NCBI RefSeq assembly: GCF_000215085.1
Contig: NC_015589.1
Location: 3,050,120 to 3,114,119 of the forward strand
DNA length: 64,000 bases
Source: Desulforamulus ruminis DSM 2154
Lineage (GTDB): Bacteria > Bacillota > Desulfotomaculia > Desulfotomaculales > Desulfotomaculaceae
Direction: 5' to 3'
A program made the translations under genes and the position numbers. How positions within the stretch are numbered: position 1 is the stretch's first letter; each line of letters opens with the position of its first letter. Positions 7,654 to 17,168 of this stretch are shown one piece after another. Below the pieces are notes generated by a model. It saw only the letters and a list, made by a program, of their open reading frames with translations. It was not told where the DNA came from and searched no databases.

Positions 7654-10600
7654 GTTTTGAATTTTTATACGTAAGCTAGTAACATAGAAAACCGCCCTTT
7701 TCGGACGGTTCTTCTTGTTATCTCAAATCCTTATAGGTAGGCTAGTAACTTTTCTGGTCCCCGATCATGCCAGCAGGGATGTAGTTTTGTTTCAAATCCT
7801 TATAGGTAGGCTAGTAACTTAACGCCACAGCTTTTGATCCTAAAAACTACATTGGGTTTCAAATCCTTATAGGTAGACTAGTAACCACCTTGTAGTAGTA
7901 GGTCAATCTCGATCTCTCCCTCCGTTTCAAATCCTTATAGGTAGACTAGTAACCGAGGAAGCAGAGTTTCATGCTGGTGATGTATTAGAGGTTTCAAATC
8001 CTTATAGGTAGACTAGTAACCCTAATCCGCCTGATGTGGCTTTGGCCTTTCGGTTTAAGTTTCAAATCCTTATAGGTAGACTAGTAACTTCAGGTTCTTC
8101 CATGCTTCCACAATAGAGTCAACGTTTCAAATCCTTATAGGTAGACTAGTAACTTTACGATACCGTCCCAAGCTTGTTGCACTGTTCCATGTTTCAAATC
8201 CTTATAGGTAGACTAGTAACTCCCATTCCACATAGTTGGTCACTTCCACCCGTCCGTGTTTCAAATCCTTATAGGTAGACTAGTAACGATATTACTAAAA
8301 AATATGGTGATGTTGTTGCATTATGTTTCAAATCCTTATAGGTAGACTAGTAACAAAACTCTTCTTTCAGCTTCGGCGGCTGCAGTTTGGAGTTTCAAAT
8401 CCTTATAGGTAGACTAGTAACCCACACTGGTTTTGCTCAGCAGTTGCTTAATCTCGTTTCAAATCCTTATAGGTAGACTAGTAACGGCTGCAAGGATGCC
8501 GTAAACGTCGCCATAGAGGATGGTTTCAAATCCTTATAGGTAGACTAGTAACTCGTATAGGCTCATGACACGAACCACCCTTTGCGTGTTTCAAATCCTT
8601 ATAGGTAGACTAGTAACGTTGGAGATAAATAGGATCCGGTTATCCGCCCCTGGTTTCAAATCCTTATAGGTAGACTAGTAACTTCCTACTAAGGATAATC
8701 TTGCCCATTTTGCCCAGGGTTTCAAATCCTTATAGGTAGACTAGTAACATGCCAACGCACCGACAAAGAAAACATTGAGATGCTGTTTCAAATCCTTATA
8801 GGTAGACTAGTAACGTCTCAGTAGACAAAGAAAATGACACATATGACGGAGTTTCAAATCCTTATAGGTAGACTAGTAACATCGAAAACCGGGCCGTCAA
8901 ATAGACATTGACCATCCCGTTTCAAATCCTTATAGGTAGACTAGTAACTGATTATTACCTATGCGCACAACCACGTTATTGTGGTTTCAAATCCTTATAG
9001 GTAGACTAGTAACAATGCCAGGAGAACGTCTTATTGATGCTCTTGTAGAGTTTCAAATCCTTATAGGTAGACTAGTAACTATTGCGGACTTTCTCCAATC
9101 CCTGGTCAGCAGCCAGGTTTCAAATCCTTATAGGTAGACTAGTAACAATTACCGCAAATATTAGTCATATAGAACTAACTAAGTTTCAAATCCTTATAGG
9201 TAGACTAGTAACAGAAGATATATTTTTAAAAATGAATCAAATGACTCCGTTTCAAATCCTTATAGGTAGACTAGTAACGTATGAACGCTGCTTAGATCAA
9301 GTGGATCATTTTGGTTTCAAATCCTTATAGGTAGACTAGTAACGATCGACATAGCAGTCACAAGGCTGCGAGAGTGTGGTTTCAAATCCTTATAGGTAGA
9401 CTAGTAACAGTCCGTTATCGTTTAACCATTGGCTGATTTTGTCAAGTTTCAAATCCTTATAGGTAGACTAGTAACATGGAAAGTAAGCCTTTGGATATAA
9501 CGATCATCATTGTTTCAAATCCTTATAGGTAGACTAGTAACAGAATGAAAGAATTTGGACTGAAATTTTCAGTAGAAGTTTCAAATCCTTATAGGTAGAC
9601 TAGTAACTAAACTACAAGCACTTAAACAACTCAAAGCAGGGGAGTTTCAAATCCTTATAGGTAGACTAGTAACGTCCATCCACGGGCAGAAAACGCCAGT
9701 TTGTATACGGTTTCAAATCCTTATAGGTAGACTAGTAACTTTCATCTTTACCTGGGTTAGGCGAGGAAGACAATAGTTTCAAATCCTTATAGGTAGACTA
9801 GTAACGCGATAAATCTCTTTCAAGTCTTTTTTTCTTGATGGTTTCAAATCCTTATAGGTAGACTAGTAACGATTTTCCTTGCCTTCACCGCTTGTTTTCT
9901 TGACTTGTTTCAAATCCTTATAGGTAGACTAGTAACTCTGCCGCAAGTGCGCGGAGGAGATCGAGATAGGTGGCTCGTTTCAAATCCTTATAGGTAGACT
10001 AGTAACAGTTTGACATCTCCCTGAAACAAGTCCGAATCGCGGGTTTCAAATCCTTATAGGTAGACTAGTAACCATGTAGTCCGGAAACCAATGCCAGCCC
10101 ACGTATTCACAGTTTCAAATCCTTATAGGTAGACTAGTAACGAAATGTTGTTGCGTATGGCTTTTGTTCCATCTGGAGTTTCAAATCCTTATAGGTAGAC
10201 TAGTAACAAGCCTCTCTTCCCTGCGTTCGTTGTGACGTAGCACAGTTTCAAATCCTTATAGGTAGACTAGTAACATGCTCTGCAGGACCCAAATGTAATC
10301 AAACACGCTTAGTTTCAAATCCTTATAGGTAGACTAGTAACCCATTTAGAATAATTCTTGCAGTGCGACCTAAACGGTGTTTCAAATCCTTATAGGTAGA
10401 CTAGTAACTTCTTTGATGCGTTTTTGTCTGTCATCTTGGCATCGGTTTCAAATCCTTATAGGTAGACTAGTAACGTGCTACGCGTCGAATGTCACTGTCA
10501 TTCCGTACAGTTTCAAATCCTTATAGGTAGACTAGTAACAAATGTTGTTGCGTATGGCTTTTGTTCCATCTGGAGTTTCAAATCCTTATAGGTAGACTAG

Positions 10601-10938
10601 TAACAGTCTTTTCTCCCCTGGTTTCAGTTCTTACAATGCGGGTTTCAAATCCTTATAGGTAGACTAGTAACTTGTTGCCTTCATGTTTAATCCGAAAGAC
10701 TATATCCTGTTTCAAATCCTTATAGGTAGACTAGTAACGGCCGCCTTCTGCACCGCAGATAAAGCAGACTGGTAAGTTTCAAATCCTTATAGGTAGACTA
10801 GTAACGTGCTAAAACATTCGTCGGTTGTCTTTCTACATATGTTTCAAATCCTTATAGGTAGACTAGTAACTTAATCGTCGTCGGCTTATACCGACGACAA
10901 CATCCGATGTTTCAAATCCTTATAGGTAGACTAGTAAC
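7654..10938 (-). CRISPR. CRISPR array 1: 50 repeats, 49 spacers, type I-B
   Basis: I count 50 copies of a 30-bp repeat, spacing about 66 bp, spacers 35-38 bp. Read on the minus strand the repeat begins GTTACTAGTCTACC and ends TATAAGGATTTGAAAC. The left end holds the old copies: repeat 1 (7654-7683) has 7 differences, repeat 2 (7720-7749) has 3, and repeat 3 keeps one. The right end is uniform and abuts a leader shared with arrays 2 and 3, so transcription and spacer addition proceed from the right. The array lies directly downstream of cas2 in the same orientation. The spacer at 10142-10177 recurs at 10540-10574 with one base less at its left end. Protein-like frames across the array are artefacts. 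Confidence 0.98.
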
Positions 10939-11121
10939 CCGTCGGAACCCGCTAATTTAAAGACATGTTAAAAATAGCTTCATGTCCTTTTTAATTTCCT
11001 AATTTTTCAAATCCCTTTCATTCCAAGGGTTTTATCTTTTTAAATTGTCGTCGATCCCCGGGGTTTTTTGCACTACCTACGATCGACGACAAATTTACTT
11101 AAAAAAATTTTCAAATTCTAT
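10939..11121 (-). promoter_or_regulatory. leader of CRISPR array 1
   Basis: AT-rich 183-bp region between cas2 and the first (newest) repeat. From the repeat outward it contains an inverted repeat GACATG/CATGTC (10962-10967 and 10981-10986), a second around CCCTT/AAGGG (11013-11029), and a third with 12-bp arms TTGTCGTCGATC/GATCGACGACAA (11045-11056 and 11081-11092) around a 24-nt core. The same three elements at the same distances occur before arrays 2 and 3. It should hold the array promoter and the adaptation signals. Confidence 0.85.
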
Positions 11122-11385
11122 TTAAAGGATATTTCCTTCCCCGCCTTTTTGCAAGCCTAATATCTCAGGGAAGAAGTATTTGGTTGTGCGCAAATTATAA
11201 AGGATGATCGAATCTTCCTCTTTATTAATGATTCTTTCCAGTTCCATTTTAAGCTTCGTAAGATTGGCTTCGGATATTTCCCCCTGTAAAACGGAATTCT
11301 GCACCCAGTTCAAGTACTGGCGGCATTTTTTGAGAACCTTATTTACTCTCTTTTGGTTGACATCATAGACCAGTACAACAAACAT
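11122..11385 (-). CDS. cas2: CRISPR-associated endonuclease Cas2
   Basis: An 87-residue Cas2. It starts MFVVLVYDVNQKRVNKVLK, with the conserved first-strand Asp in YDV, and contains QNSVLQGEIS, the usual second motif. ATG start with GGGGGTGAG. Last gene of the cas operon, 42 bp after cas1, followed directly by the leader of array 1. With Cas1 it forms the integrase complex that inserts new spacers at the leader end. Confidence 0.95.
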   Translation of the reverse strand: MFVVLVYDVNQKRVNKVLKKCRQYLNWVQNSVLQGEISEANLTKLKMELERIINKEEDSIILYNLRTTKYFFPEILGLQKGGEGNIL

Positions 11386-11427
11386 TCGGCCTCACCCCCT
11401 GTTGCCTCCAGATCATCCTATCCAATG

Positions 11428-12420
11428 TCACCATCGGGCTATAAAAGGAGTATAATCCTTTTCCCCCATCAGATGCTTTTCCAGCTTATAAAGCTCCAGA
11501 CGGATCATGCGGCGATAGGAAACGGACCGGCCAATCTCCCGGTGCTGAATGGTGGTCATTAGCTTTTTGTCTAACTCCTCGATAAAGCATCTCTTGGCCT
11601 TATCTTTAAGCAGAATTCCTTCGGTGCTTTGCTCAAAATCCTGTTTGGTAATCATTTTTTTGCCGATCAGGAAAAAGATTAACCGATCAATTAGAATGGG
11701 TTTAAAGATCTCCGCTATATCCAAATTCAGAGTAAAGCGCCGAAAATTCGTAGCGTGAAGAAAGCCAATCCGGGGGTCCAGATGGGTTTTATAAATTTCA
11801 CTTAAACAGATGGAATACATTAAAGAATTGCCAAAGCTGATGAGGGTGTTTAAATAATTTTTCGGGGGACGGCGGCTTCTTTCCTGAAAAATAAAGTCGG
11901 GATGGCCGATGATGGCGTCAAAGGCCCGGTAATAATGATCCCGGATGTTGCCTTCAATGGCCATCAGGGCTGCAATGTCCCGGCAGTCATCCACAGAGGG
12001 AAGCAGTCTTTCCACGGCGGCAATAAATTCACCCACCTCTTTCTCCCGGCCATGATAATATTTCAGCACCTGGCGAATATTTTTTGCCGCCCCCCGCACA
12101 AACTCCCGGGCAATAGCTAATCGCCGCTCCTCATCCAAATAATGCTCCGACTGCCGCAGGATCATATAGCCGGAACTCAAATGCTCCCGGGGATAGAAAG
12201 TGCCCATATAGTAACCATGGTGGCTGAAGTAGTGCAGGATAATCTCCTTTTGGGAAAGGAATTCCAGAAGTTTTTTGTTAAACTGTACTTCCCCGAAAAT
12301 CATGATCTCCCCGGTATCTTCAACGGGAAGAAACCGCCGCCCGGTTTCTGTCTCAAAGTATAAGGTGTTGTCTTTGCGATGGATTTCCCCGTTGGAGAAA
12401 ATATACAGCGTCTTTTTCAC
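11428..12420 (-). CDS. cas1: CRISPR-associated integrase Cas1 (type I-B)
   Basis: About 330 residues, the metal-dependent integrase of spacer acquisition. Catalytic residues are visible: Glu156 in MAIEGNIRDHYYRAF, His222 in IGFLHATNFRR, and Asp234/Glu237 in LNLDIAEIFKP. The N-terminal beta domain begins KKTLYIFSNGEIHRKDN, typical of subtype I-B. The frame is open to 12429 (MMRVKK), but GTG 12420 is better spaced from GGAG and matches the usual family start. It lies between cas4 and cas2, the standard adaptation module. The catalytic set is complete, so the adaptation machinery appears functional. Confidence 0.96.
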   Translation of the reverse strand: MKKTLYIFSNGEIHRKDNTLYFETETGRRFLPVEDTGEIMIFGEVQFNKKLLEFLSQKEIILHYFSHHGYYMGTFYPREHLSSGYMILRQSEHYLDEERRLAIAREFVRGAAKNIRQVLKYYHGREKEVGEFIAAVERLLPSVDDCRDIAALMAIEGNIRDHYYRAFDAIIGHPDFIFQERSRRPPKNYLNTLISFGNSLMYSICLSEIYKTHLDPRIGFLHATNFRRFTLNLDIAEIFKPILIDRLIFFLIGKKMITKQDFEQSTEGILLKDKAKRCFIEELDKKLMTTIQHREIGRSVSYRRMIRLELYKLEKHLMGEKDYTPFIARW

Positions 12421-12440
12421 CCGCATCACTCCGTTTCTTT

Positions 12441-12947
12441 CTAAGACCAGCAGAATTCGGCATAGGCACAGTTTTTACAGAATTTAATCTTCCGGGGTTG
12501 GGGCGGTTTATCCAAGTAAACAATGCGCAAAATCTCCCGCCGCACCCGCTCCAGTTCCTGTTCCGTTTGTTCATCCATCAGGACTTCCTCCCGGACTTTT
12601 TCTTTAGGAAACCGCAGTTCCCCCCGGGCCTCAATGCCCCGCTCTTTCAGTTCACTTAAGTAAAAGGCCAACTGCATCCGGGCGCTCTCCTTGTATTTGG
12701 AGCTTTTCTTTACTTCACCGATGACCATTTGCCCGTTTTCCATATGAAAGACATCAATTTTACTGCCGCCCACACTGATTTCCTTCTTCTCACGTTGATA
12801 GGTATTCTCACCGATAAAGCGGCCCAGGGACACATTATCGTTATCCTGGTCGGGGTTGATCTGATGGCTGATCAGCCAGACCTCACGGGGGCAGATGTAA
12901 TAGTACCAGACCAATGTACCGCTTACACCGATCTCCTTTTCCGGCAC
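12441..12947 (-). CDS. cas4: CRISPR-associated exonuclease Cas4
   Basis: About 168 residues; RecB-like nuclease with a 4Fe-4S cluster, which in I-B systems trims prespacers and selects their PAM. Seen: N-terminal VSGTLVWYYYICPREVWL with the first Cys, the nuclease motif around IGEVKKSSKYKESARMQLA, and the C-terminal cluster motif FCKNCAYAEFCW. The frame stays open to 13049, but GTG 12947, preceded by AGGGGG at 7 bp, gives the family-typical N-terminus; the extra 34 residues are unlike Cas4. About 130 bp separate it from cas3, and it is 20 bp ahead of cas1. Confidence 0.94.
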   Translation of the reverse strand: MPEKEIGVSGTLVWYYYICPREVWLISHQINPDQDNDNVSLGRFIGENTYQREKKEISVGGSKIDVFHMENGQMVIGEVKKSSKYKESARMQLAFYLSELKERGIEARGELRFPKEKVREEVLMDEQTEQELERVRREILRIVYLDKPPQPRKIKFCKNCAYAEFCWS

Positions 12948-13079
12948 GGAGTATCCCCCTTTCCATAAAACAATTGGTCTATAAGATATACCTTTCTTCG
13001 AAAGCCTCAGAAAATGTTCTCGTAAAAGTAAGTCACTGCTATTTAGCAAACTAATAATTGATTGAGAGATTGTACATTA

Positions 13080-15455
13080 TTAAAAAATCATTGTTTCCCC
13101 CTCAACAACTAATCCTTTATCATCTGAATAATAACCGTCTTTTAATATCCATAGTCCTGTGTTTATTTTAAATTCATAAGCAATTTGTTGTGGATAGAAA
13201 CCCGGTTTTACAAATACATTTACTGATACCATAGCCATACGACCAGCTACCCTACGCCATGCTTCTCGTCGCTCCCAAATATTCTTTATTTCCATGATCT
13301 CGCACATATCTTGGTATAGTGTTGGATCCTGCTCTATCACCAAAAACGTATACTGCTGTTTTTCCTTACCTCGTAAAAGTTCCCGTATGGAGACATCATC
13401 TTGCCATCGTGCAAACCTTTCCAAGTGAATAAATCCAGTATCTTTCCTAACAGATAATTCTTTAAAGTAACAATCTGTCAAGGTCAGTATATCTTCTTCT
13501 AGTACTTCTTTGTATTCTTTCAGCAATCTTCTAGTAACTGAAAGATGTACCTCGTCATAAATCATTTCAGAATAACGTTTTCCCTCATCAACAATGTCAA
13601 TAATCTCTATTATTCCGCGTGTTTCTTTTCCACCCTCTCGATTACATCTCCCAGCAATTTGAATCAGACAATCTAAAGGCGCAAAATCCCTAATAATTAA
13701 ATCCATATCAATATCTACCCCTGCTTCAATACACTGGGTGGAAACTACTATACACGGATTTCCTTCTTTAATTTTGTCAATAGACTGCAAACGATTCTTA
13801 GGGGTAACATCAGCACTAATAAAAAAAAGTGGAATATCTGCAAATTCATCTTTTCCCTTACGCCAGTCATCAATATAGTCTCTAACCTTTCGTGCGCTTT
13901 TTCTTGTGTTAAAAGTCAGTAACACTCGCAATCTTTGAGTAAACCAATCATCTAATCTTTCTTCTAACTCTAAACAAAATTCATCAAGACTTATATGAGT
14001 ATTTAACCGCAGACGCAAGCAGTATCTTTTACATTGAGCAAAGTATAGATTAGGATTTTTTAATAAGGGTTCAGCATTTTTTACAAAAGGCGGTAAGGTT
14101 GCTGACATTAACAATAATTTGCTATTTCCAACTAGAGTTAATTGTTCAAATATTTCATCTAGTGGTTGCCATAACTTACATGGCAATGATTGGACTTCAT
14201 CCATTATAATAAGGGCATCGCACAGATTATGAAAACGCATTTGATATTTTGCATATGGTTCTATCAAACTAAATAAAAACTGATCATAAGTAGTAATTAT
14301 AATATCATTTCGCCATGTGTCTACTAAAAAGCTATTGTCACCTGTCGTTAGTTCAGAATCGTATACTCGATCGGATAAAGAATGACTGGTTAATAACCAT
14401 TCGCTATCGTTCTCAACTCCACCAACTCGTAATAATTTTTTATACTCATTCACTGTTTGGTCAATCACCGATAAAAAAGGCAATACTACGATAATTTTAG
14501 GTGGATGCCAATAATTATCAGTATTTTCACGTAATTTAAGCGCCCATGTTGCTGCCAATAAGGTTTTTCCTGCACCAGTTGGTGCAGTGAGGTTAAATAT
14601 TCGGCTATCTCTCTTGTTGGCAATTACTTCTACTACTTCGTTACGTATTTTTTGCCGTAGACAATTAGTATCGGTTACATCTGGTTTGCCAATACGTTTA
14701 TCTATCCATTTCGATTGCCATTGATTTACGGGACGCATAAGATATATTGCTGGGTCAGATACAGCAAGTAATGCTTTGTCAGCTTCCAGCATAATTGAGT
14801 ATATAAATTGACATTTAAGTCGAAAGGCTATAGCCTCCTGAAGATATAAATTTTTATTCTCCTTGATTAGCTTACTGTTTAAAAATTTTAAAGCCTTACG
14901 AATAAGCAATGTTATTTCCTGAGGTGAATCTCTTACCGTTTTTATTTCATTAAATTCCAAATTCACTTCTGAAGACAGTATTTCAAAATCTATTGACGAA
15001 ATTTGGCGTTGAATGGTGGAAACATTGCTACCATTAGCAAAGCGTTCAATTGCATGTTTTGTTTCATCAACAAAACCTACTCGTTGCTCGGAAAAAGTTG
15101 GCAACCGCGAATGATGACCACTAATCGCTGCAACCACCATTAAGGCATCTCGCACATCCCATTCTTGTTCCTTTGCTATAATTAAAGTTAAAAATACAGA
15201 TAACCCAGTATGTGCTTTATCACTACTATTTCCTTTATAACTCTCTGGATCTTTGATGTATTCCTGAAAGAAATCGGTTGCTTTTCCCAAGTCATGGAAT
15301 ACAGCAGTGCGTTCCATGATGTCTTGAATACGGAATGTAACTGTTCGTGACGAATGTAATTGTTGCAAAGCTCGCATAGCAATCCTGACCTGATCAATAT
15401 GCTCATGCAATAATAAATGAGGATGAGATCTCAAACTGCTATGCCCTTGGCTCAT
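13080..15455 (-). CDS. cas3: CRISPR-associated helicase-nuclease Cas3 (HD + helicase)
   Basis: A 791-residue effector nuclease/helicase that degrades DNA bound by Cascade. The HD nuclease domain is N-terminal: His54-Asp55 in AVFHDLGKATDFF, His82, and His114-His115 in ISGHHSRLP. The helicase part has Walker A at about 290-298 (TAPTGAGKTLL), a Walker B box DEVQ at 419-422, SATLPP, and motif VI IQIAGRCNREGG. The start ATG overlaps the cas5 stop by 4 bp. All catalytic motifs are intact, so interference should be active. DEVQ instead of DEVH is a small variation. Confidence 0.96.
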   Translation of the reverse strand: MSQGHSSLRSHPHLLLHEHIDQVRIAMRALQQLHSSRTVTFRIQDIMERTAVFHDLGKATDFFQEYIKDPESYKGNSSDKAHTGLSVFLTLIIAKEQEWDVRDALMVVAAISGHHSRLPTFSEQRVGFVDETKHAIERFANGSNVSTIQRQISSIDFEILSSEVNLEFNEIKTVRDSPQEITLLIRKALKFLNSKLIKENKNLYLQEAIAFRLKCQFIYSIMLEADKALLAVSDPAIYLMRPVNQWQSKWIDKRIGKPDVTDTNCLRQKIRNEVVEVIANKRDSRIFNLTAPTGAGKTLLAATWALKLRENTDNYWHPPKIIVVLPFLSVIDQTVNEYKKLLRVGGVENDSEWLLTSHSLSDRVYDSELTTGDNSFLVDTWRNDIIITTYDQFLFSLIEPYAKYQMRFHNLCDALIIMDEVQSLPCKLWQPLDEIFEQLTLVGNSKLLLMSATLPPFVKNAEPLLKNPNLYFAQCKRYCLRLRLNTHISLDEFCLELEERLDDWFTQRLRVLLTFNTRKSARKVRDYIDDWRKGKDEFADIPLFFISADVTPKNRLQSIDKIKEGNPCIVVSTQCIEAGVDIDMDLIIRDFAPLDCLIQIAGRCNREGGKETRGIIEIIDIVDEGKRYSEMIYDEVHLSVTRRLLKEYKEVLEEDILTLTDCYFKELSVRKDTGFIHLERFARWQDDVSIRELLRGKEKQQYTFLVIEQDPTLYQDMCEIMEIKNIWERREAWRRVAGRMAMVSVNVFVKPGFYPQQIAYEFKINTGLWILKDGYYSDDKGLVVEGETMIF

Positions 15456-16180
15456 AAAAACATCACTACCCTTTTGCCAATTTTGTAAGCATCCGAGGTT
15501 CTAATCATTATGGGACGCGCATTTGCTTCGAATAAATAATTGTCATGTGTGAATATCCGATTAGGTGTTACAGTTCGCGGCATTCGAAGTAATTGAATGG
15601 TAAGTGAGTTATCATATAATTCTTGAAAGTTTATATTAGCTTGTTTCTGACGAATCACATTGCTGACGGCATATACTGCCGGGTCAAGCTTTTGGACCGG
15701 TTCTGTATCAATATATTCTATCTCAGCCAGCATCTCGGAAACTCCAAGACATGGTTGGAAATGCCAGCGACGATCCTTTATTCGTTCCTCAAATTCAACA
15801 TGGTAATTATCGGGCAAGATAGCCCACACATTATAACAAGGGTTAATTAGCCATTCCTGAACAATCAACGTTGCCTGTTCCAATTTGGTATTAGCATCTT
15901 GTTTTTGGGTTCTTTTTATTATGTGTTGCAGTGGCGTAGGAGGATCTTTACGAAATTTAGCTTTATGCCAATGAGTTTTTGGCGATTTTCCACTAATCGC
16001 AAACTGGACAGGTTCTAGCAATTCTTGTGGTGTATCCTTTTCTAGGCCAAGTACAGCACCAACTATACCTAATAATACAGTCCTGGTAGGTACTGGATAG
16101 CTTAATGCACTTGTCCCTGCTTCGGCTTTCAAGAAATGGCCAAACCTACCTGATAAACGAAACTGAATCGCATTTTTCAT
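15452..16180 (-). CDS. cas5: Cascade subunit Cas5 (type I-B)
   Basis: A 242-residue RAMP-fold protein that caps the crRNA 5' handle in Cascade. The N-terminus shows the Cas5 signature: IQFRLSGRFGHFLKAEAGTS followed by SYPVPTRTVLLGIVGAVLG. Overlaps of 4 bp with cas7 upstream and cas3 downstream indicate translational coupling. Length and position (cas8-cas7-cas5-cas3) fit the I-B order. Confidence 0.94.
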   Translation of the reverse strand: MKNAIQFRLSGRFGHFLKAEAGTSALSYPVPTRTVLLGIVGAVLGLEKDTPQELLEPVQFAISGKSPKTHWHKAKFRKDPPTPLQHIIKRTQKQDANTKLEQATLIVQEWLINPCYNVWAILPDNYHVEFEERIKDRRWHFQPCLGVSEMLAEIEYIDTEPVQKLDPAVYAVSNVIRQKQANINFQELYDNSLTIQLLRMPRTVTPNRIFTHDNYLFEANARPIMIRTSDAYKIGKRVVMFL

Positions 16181-17154
16181 ACAGAGCCAACATCCTTAAG
16201 TAATTCTTCAACCTCCAATAACCTCCAATCGACCGGTATATCCTCTAATAGAGAAATATCAGTAGACTTAGCATATCGAATACGTTCAATCCGCTTTTGC
16301 TGCCCCTGAATACGTTCATGTAATTTACTTAAATCCACCTTATAATCTTCTGGCGAAGCCCAAACTTTTTCTTCTTTACCAGTAGCAGCTATTAATCTTA
16401 CGTACTCATGTAAGCGGCCAAACTGAAACTCCTCATCAGCTTTATATTCAATACTAATTAACAAGTGTGGAATTTGGCCCACCTTAGTCCTGGTATTGGC
16501 ATTAGCACGTACACCGTGCCATAAAGCTTTTAAAAATAAATCATAGTCCTCATCGCTCATCCTTGAAATTCTTGCCGAATGTTCGTTGGCAATACCAGAA
16601 AAGCCAATTAAGGCATATCTTAACCCATAATAAACTGTAAATGTTCCTTGGGTCTTGAGCTCATCACTACCAAAAGTAGTAGTACCATGAATATCAACAC
16701 TCTCTGCTTTATGTAATATTTCCCCCATATTTAATTGTACTGCTCCAGTCATCGTTTTTGGCTCTGGTTTAGGATCCCAATTATCATCTTTTTCTTTTTT
16801 AAAAGCAAATGAACTGCCAAATAATCGGGCATCAATAAATGCATTCAACAGAATGTCTACCAACGCTTTTCCTTCAACCTTTTTATTACCAGTAGTATTA
16901 AGGTAATGGACCACCCTCCCTGTCAGATTTGTAGTACGCCCTTCAATAGTATCCACTAAAATATCAAACCCACGCATTTTTAAAAAATCCCGTACAAATC
17001 TTTTCATACGAACATCAGTCACATAGTATGTACCATCAGGTAAAACTCGAGGGCGGTTTTCATCTGGATCACCATTAGGATTACCCATCTTAATATCATA
17101 GAGAAATAAGAATTCCCTGCGTCCTGATAACGTTTTTGTCTTATTTAAAGTCAT
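16177..17154 (-). CDS. cas7: Cascade backbone subunit Cas7 (Csh2-like, type I-B)
   Basis: A 325-residue RAMP protein that polymerises along the spacer part of crRNA. The N-terminus REFLFLYDIKMGNPNGDPDE followed by RPRVLPDGTYYVTDVRMKR is the Csh2 hallmark and assigns subtype I-B. ATG start with GGGAGTG upstream. It overlaps cas5 by 4 bp and lies 14 bp after cas8. Confidence 0.95.
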   Translation of the reverse strand: MTLNKTKTLSGRREFLFLYDIKMGNPNGDPDENRPRVLPDGTYYVTDVRMKRFVRDFLKMRGFDILVDTIEGRTTNLTGRVVHYLNTTGNKKVEGKALVDILLNAFIDARLFGSSFAFKKEKDDNWDPKPEPKTMTGAVQLNMGEILHKAESVDIHGTTTFGSDELKTQGTFTVYYGLRYALIGFSGIANEHSARISRMSDEDYDLFLKALWHGVRANANTRTKVGQIPHLLISIEYKADEEFQFGRLHEYVRLIAATGKEEKVWASPEDYKVDLSKLHERIQGQQKRIERIRYAKSTDISLLEDIPVDWRLLEVEELLKDVGSV

Positions 17155-17168
17155 TTTTATACACTCCC

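Noticed and set aside
9082-9330. Plus-strand reading frame with repeated FQILIGRLVT inside array 1
   Set aside because: It is the translation of CRISPR repeats and spacers; no ribosome site and the repeat period is 66 bp.
11042-11096. Leader dyad as an ordinary terminator of the cas operon
   Set aside because: No T tract follows it on the cas strand, and the same element with the same core precedes arrays 2 and 3, where no cas gene ends.
12948-13049. 34 extra N-terminal residues on Cas4
   Set aside because: They are unlike Cas4, and a well-spaced ribosome site supports GTG 12947.
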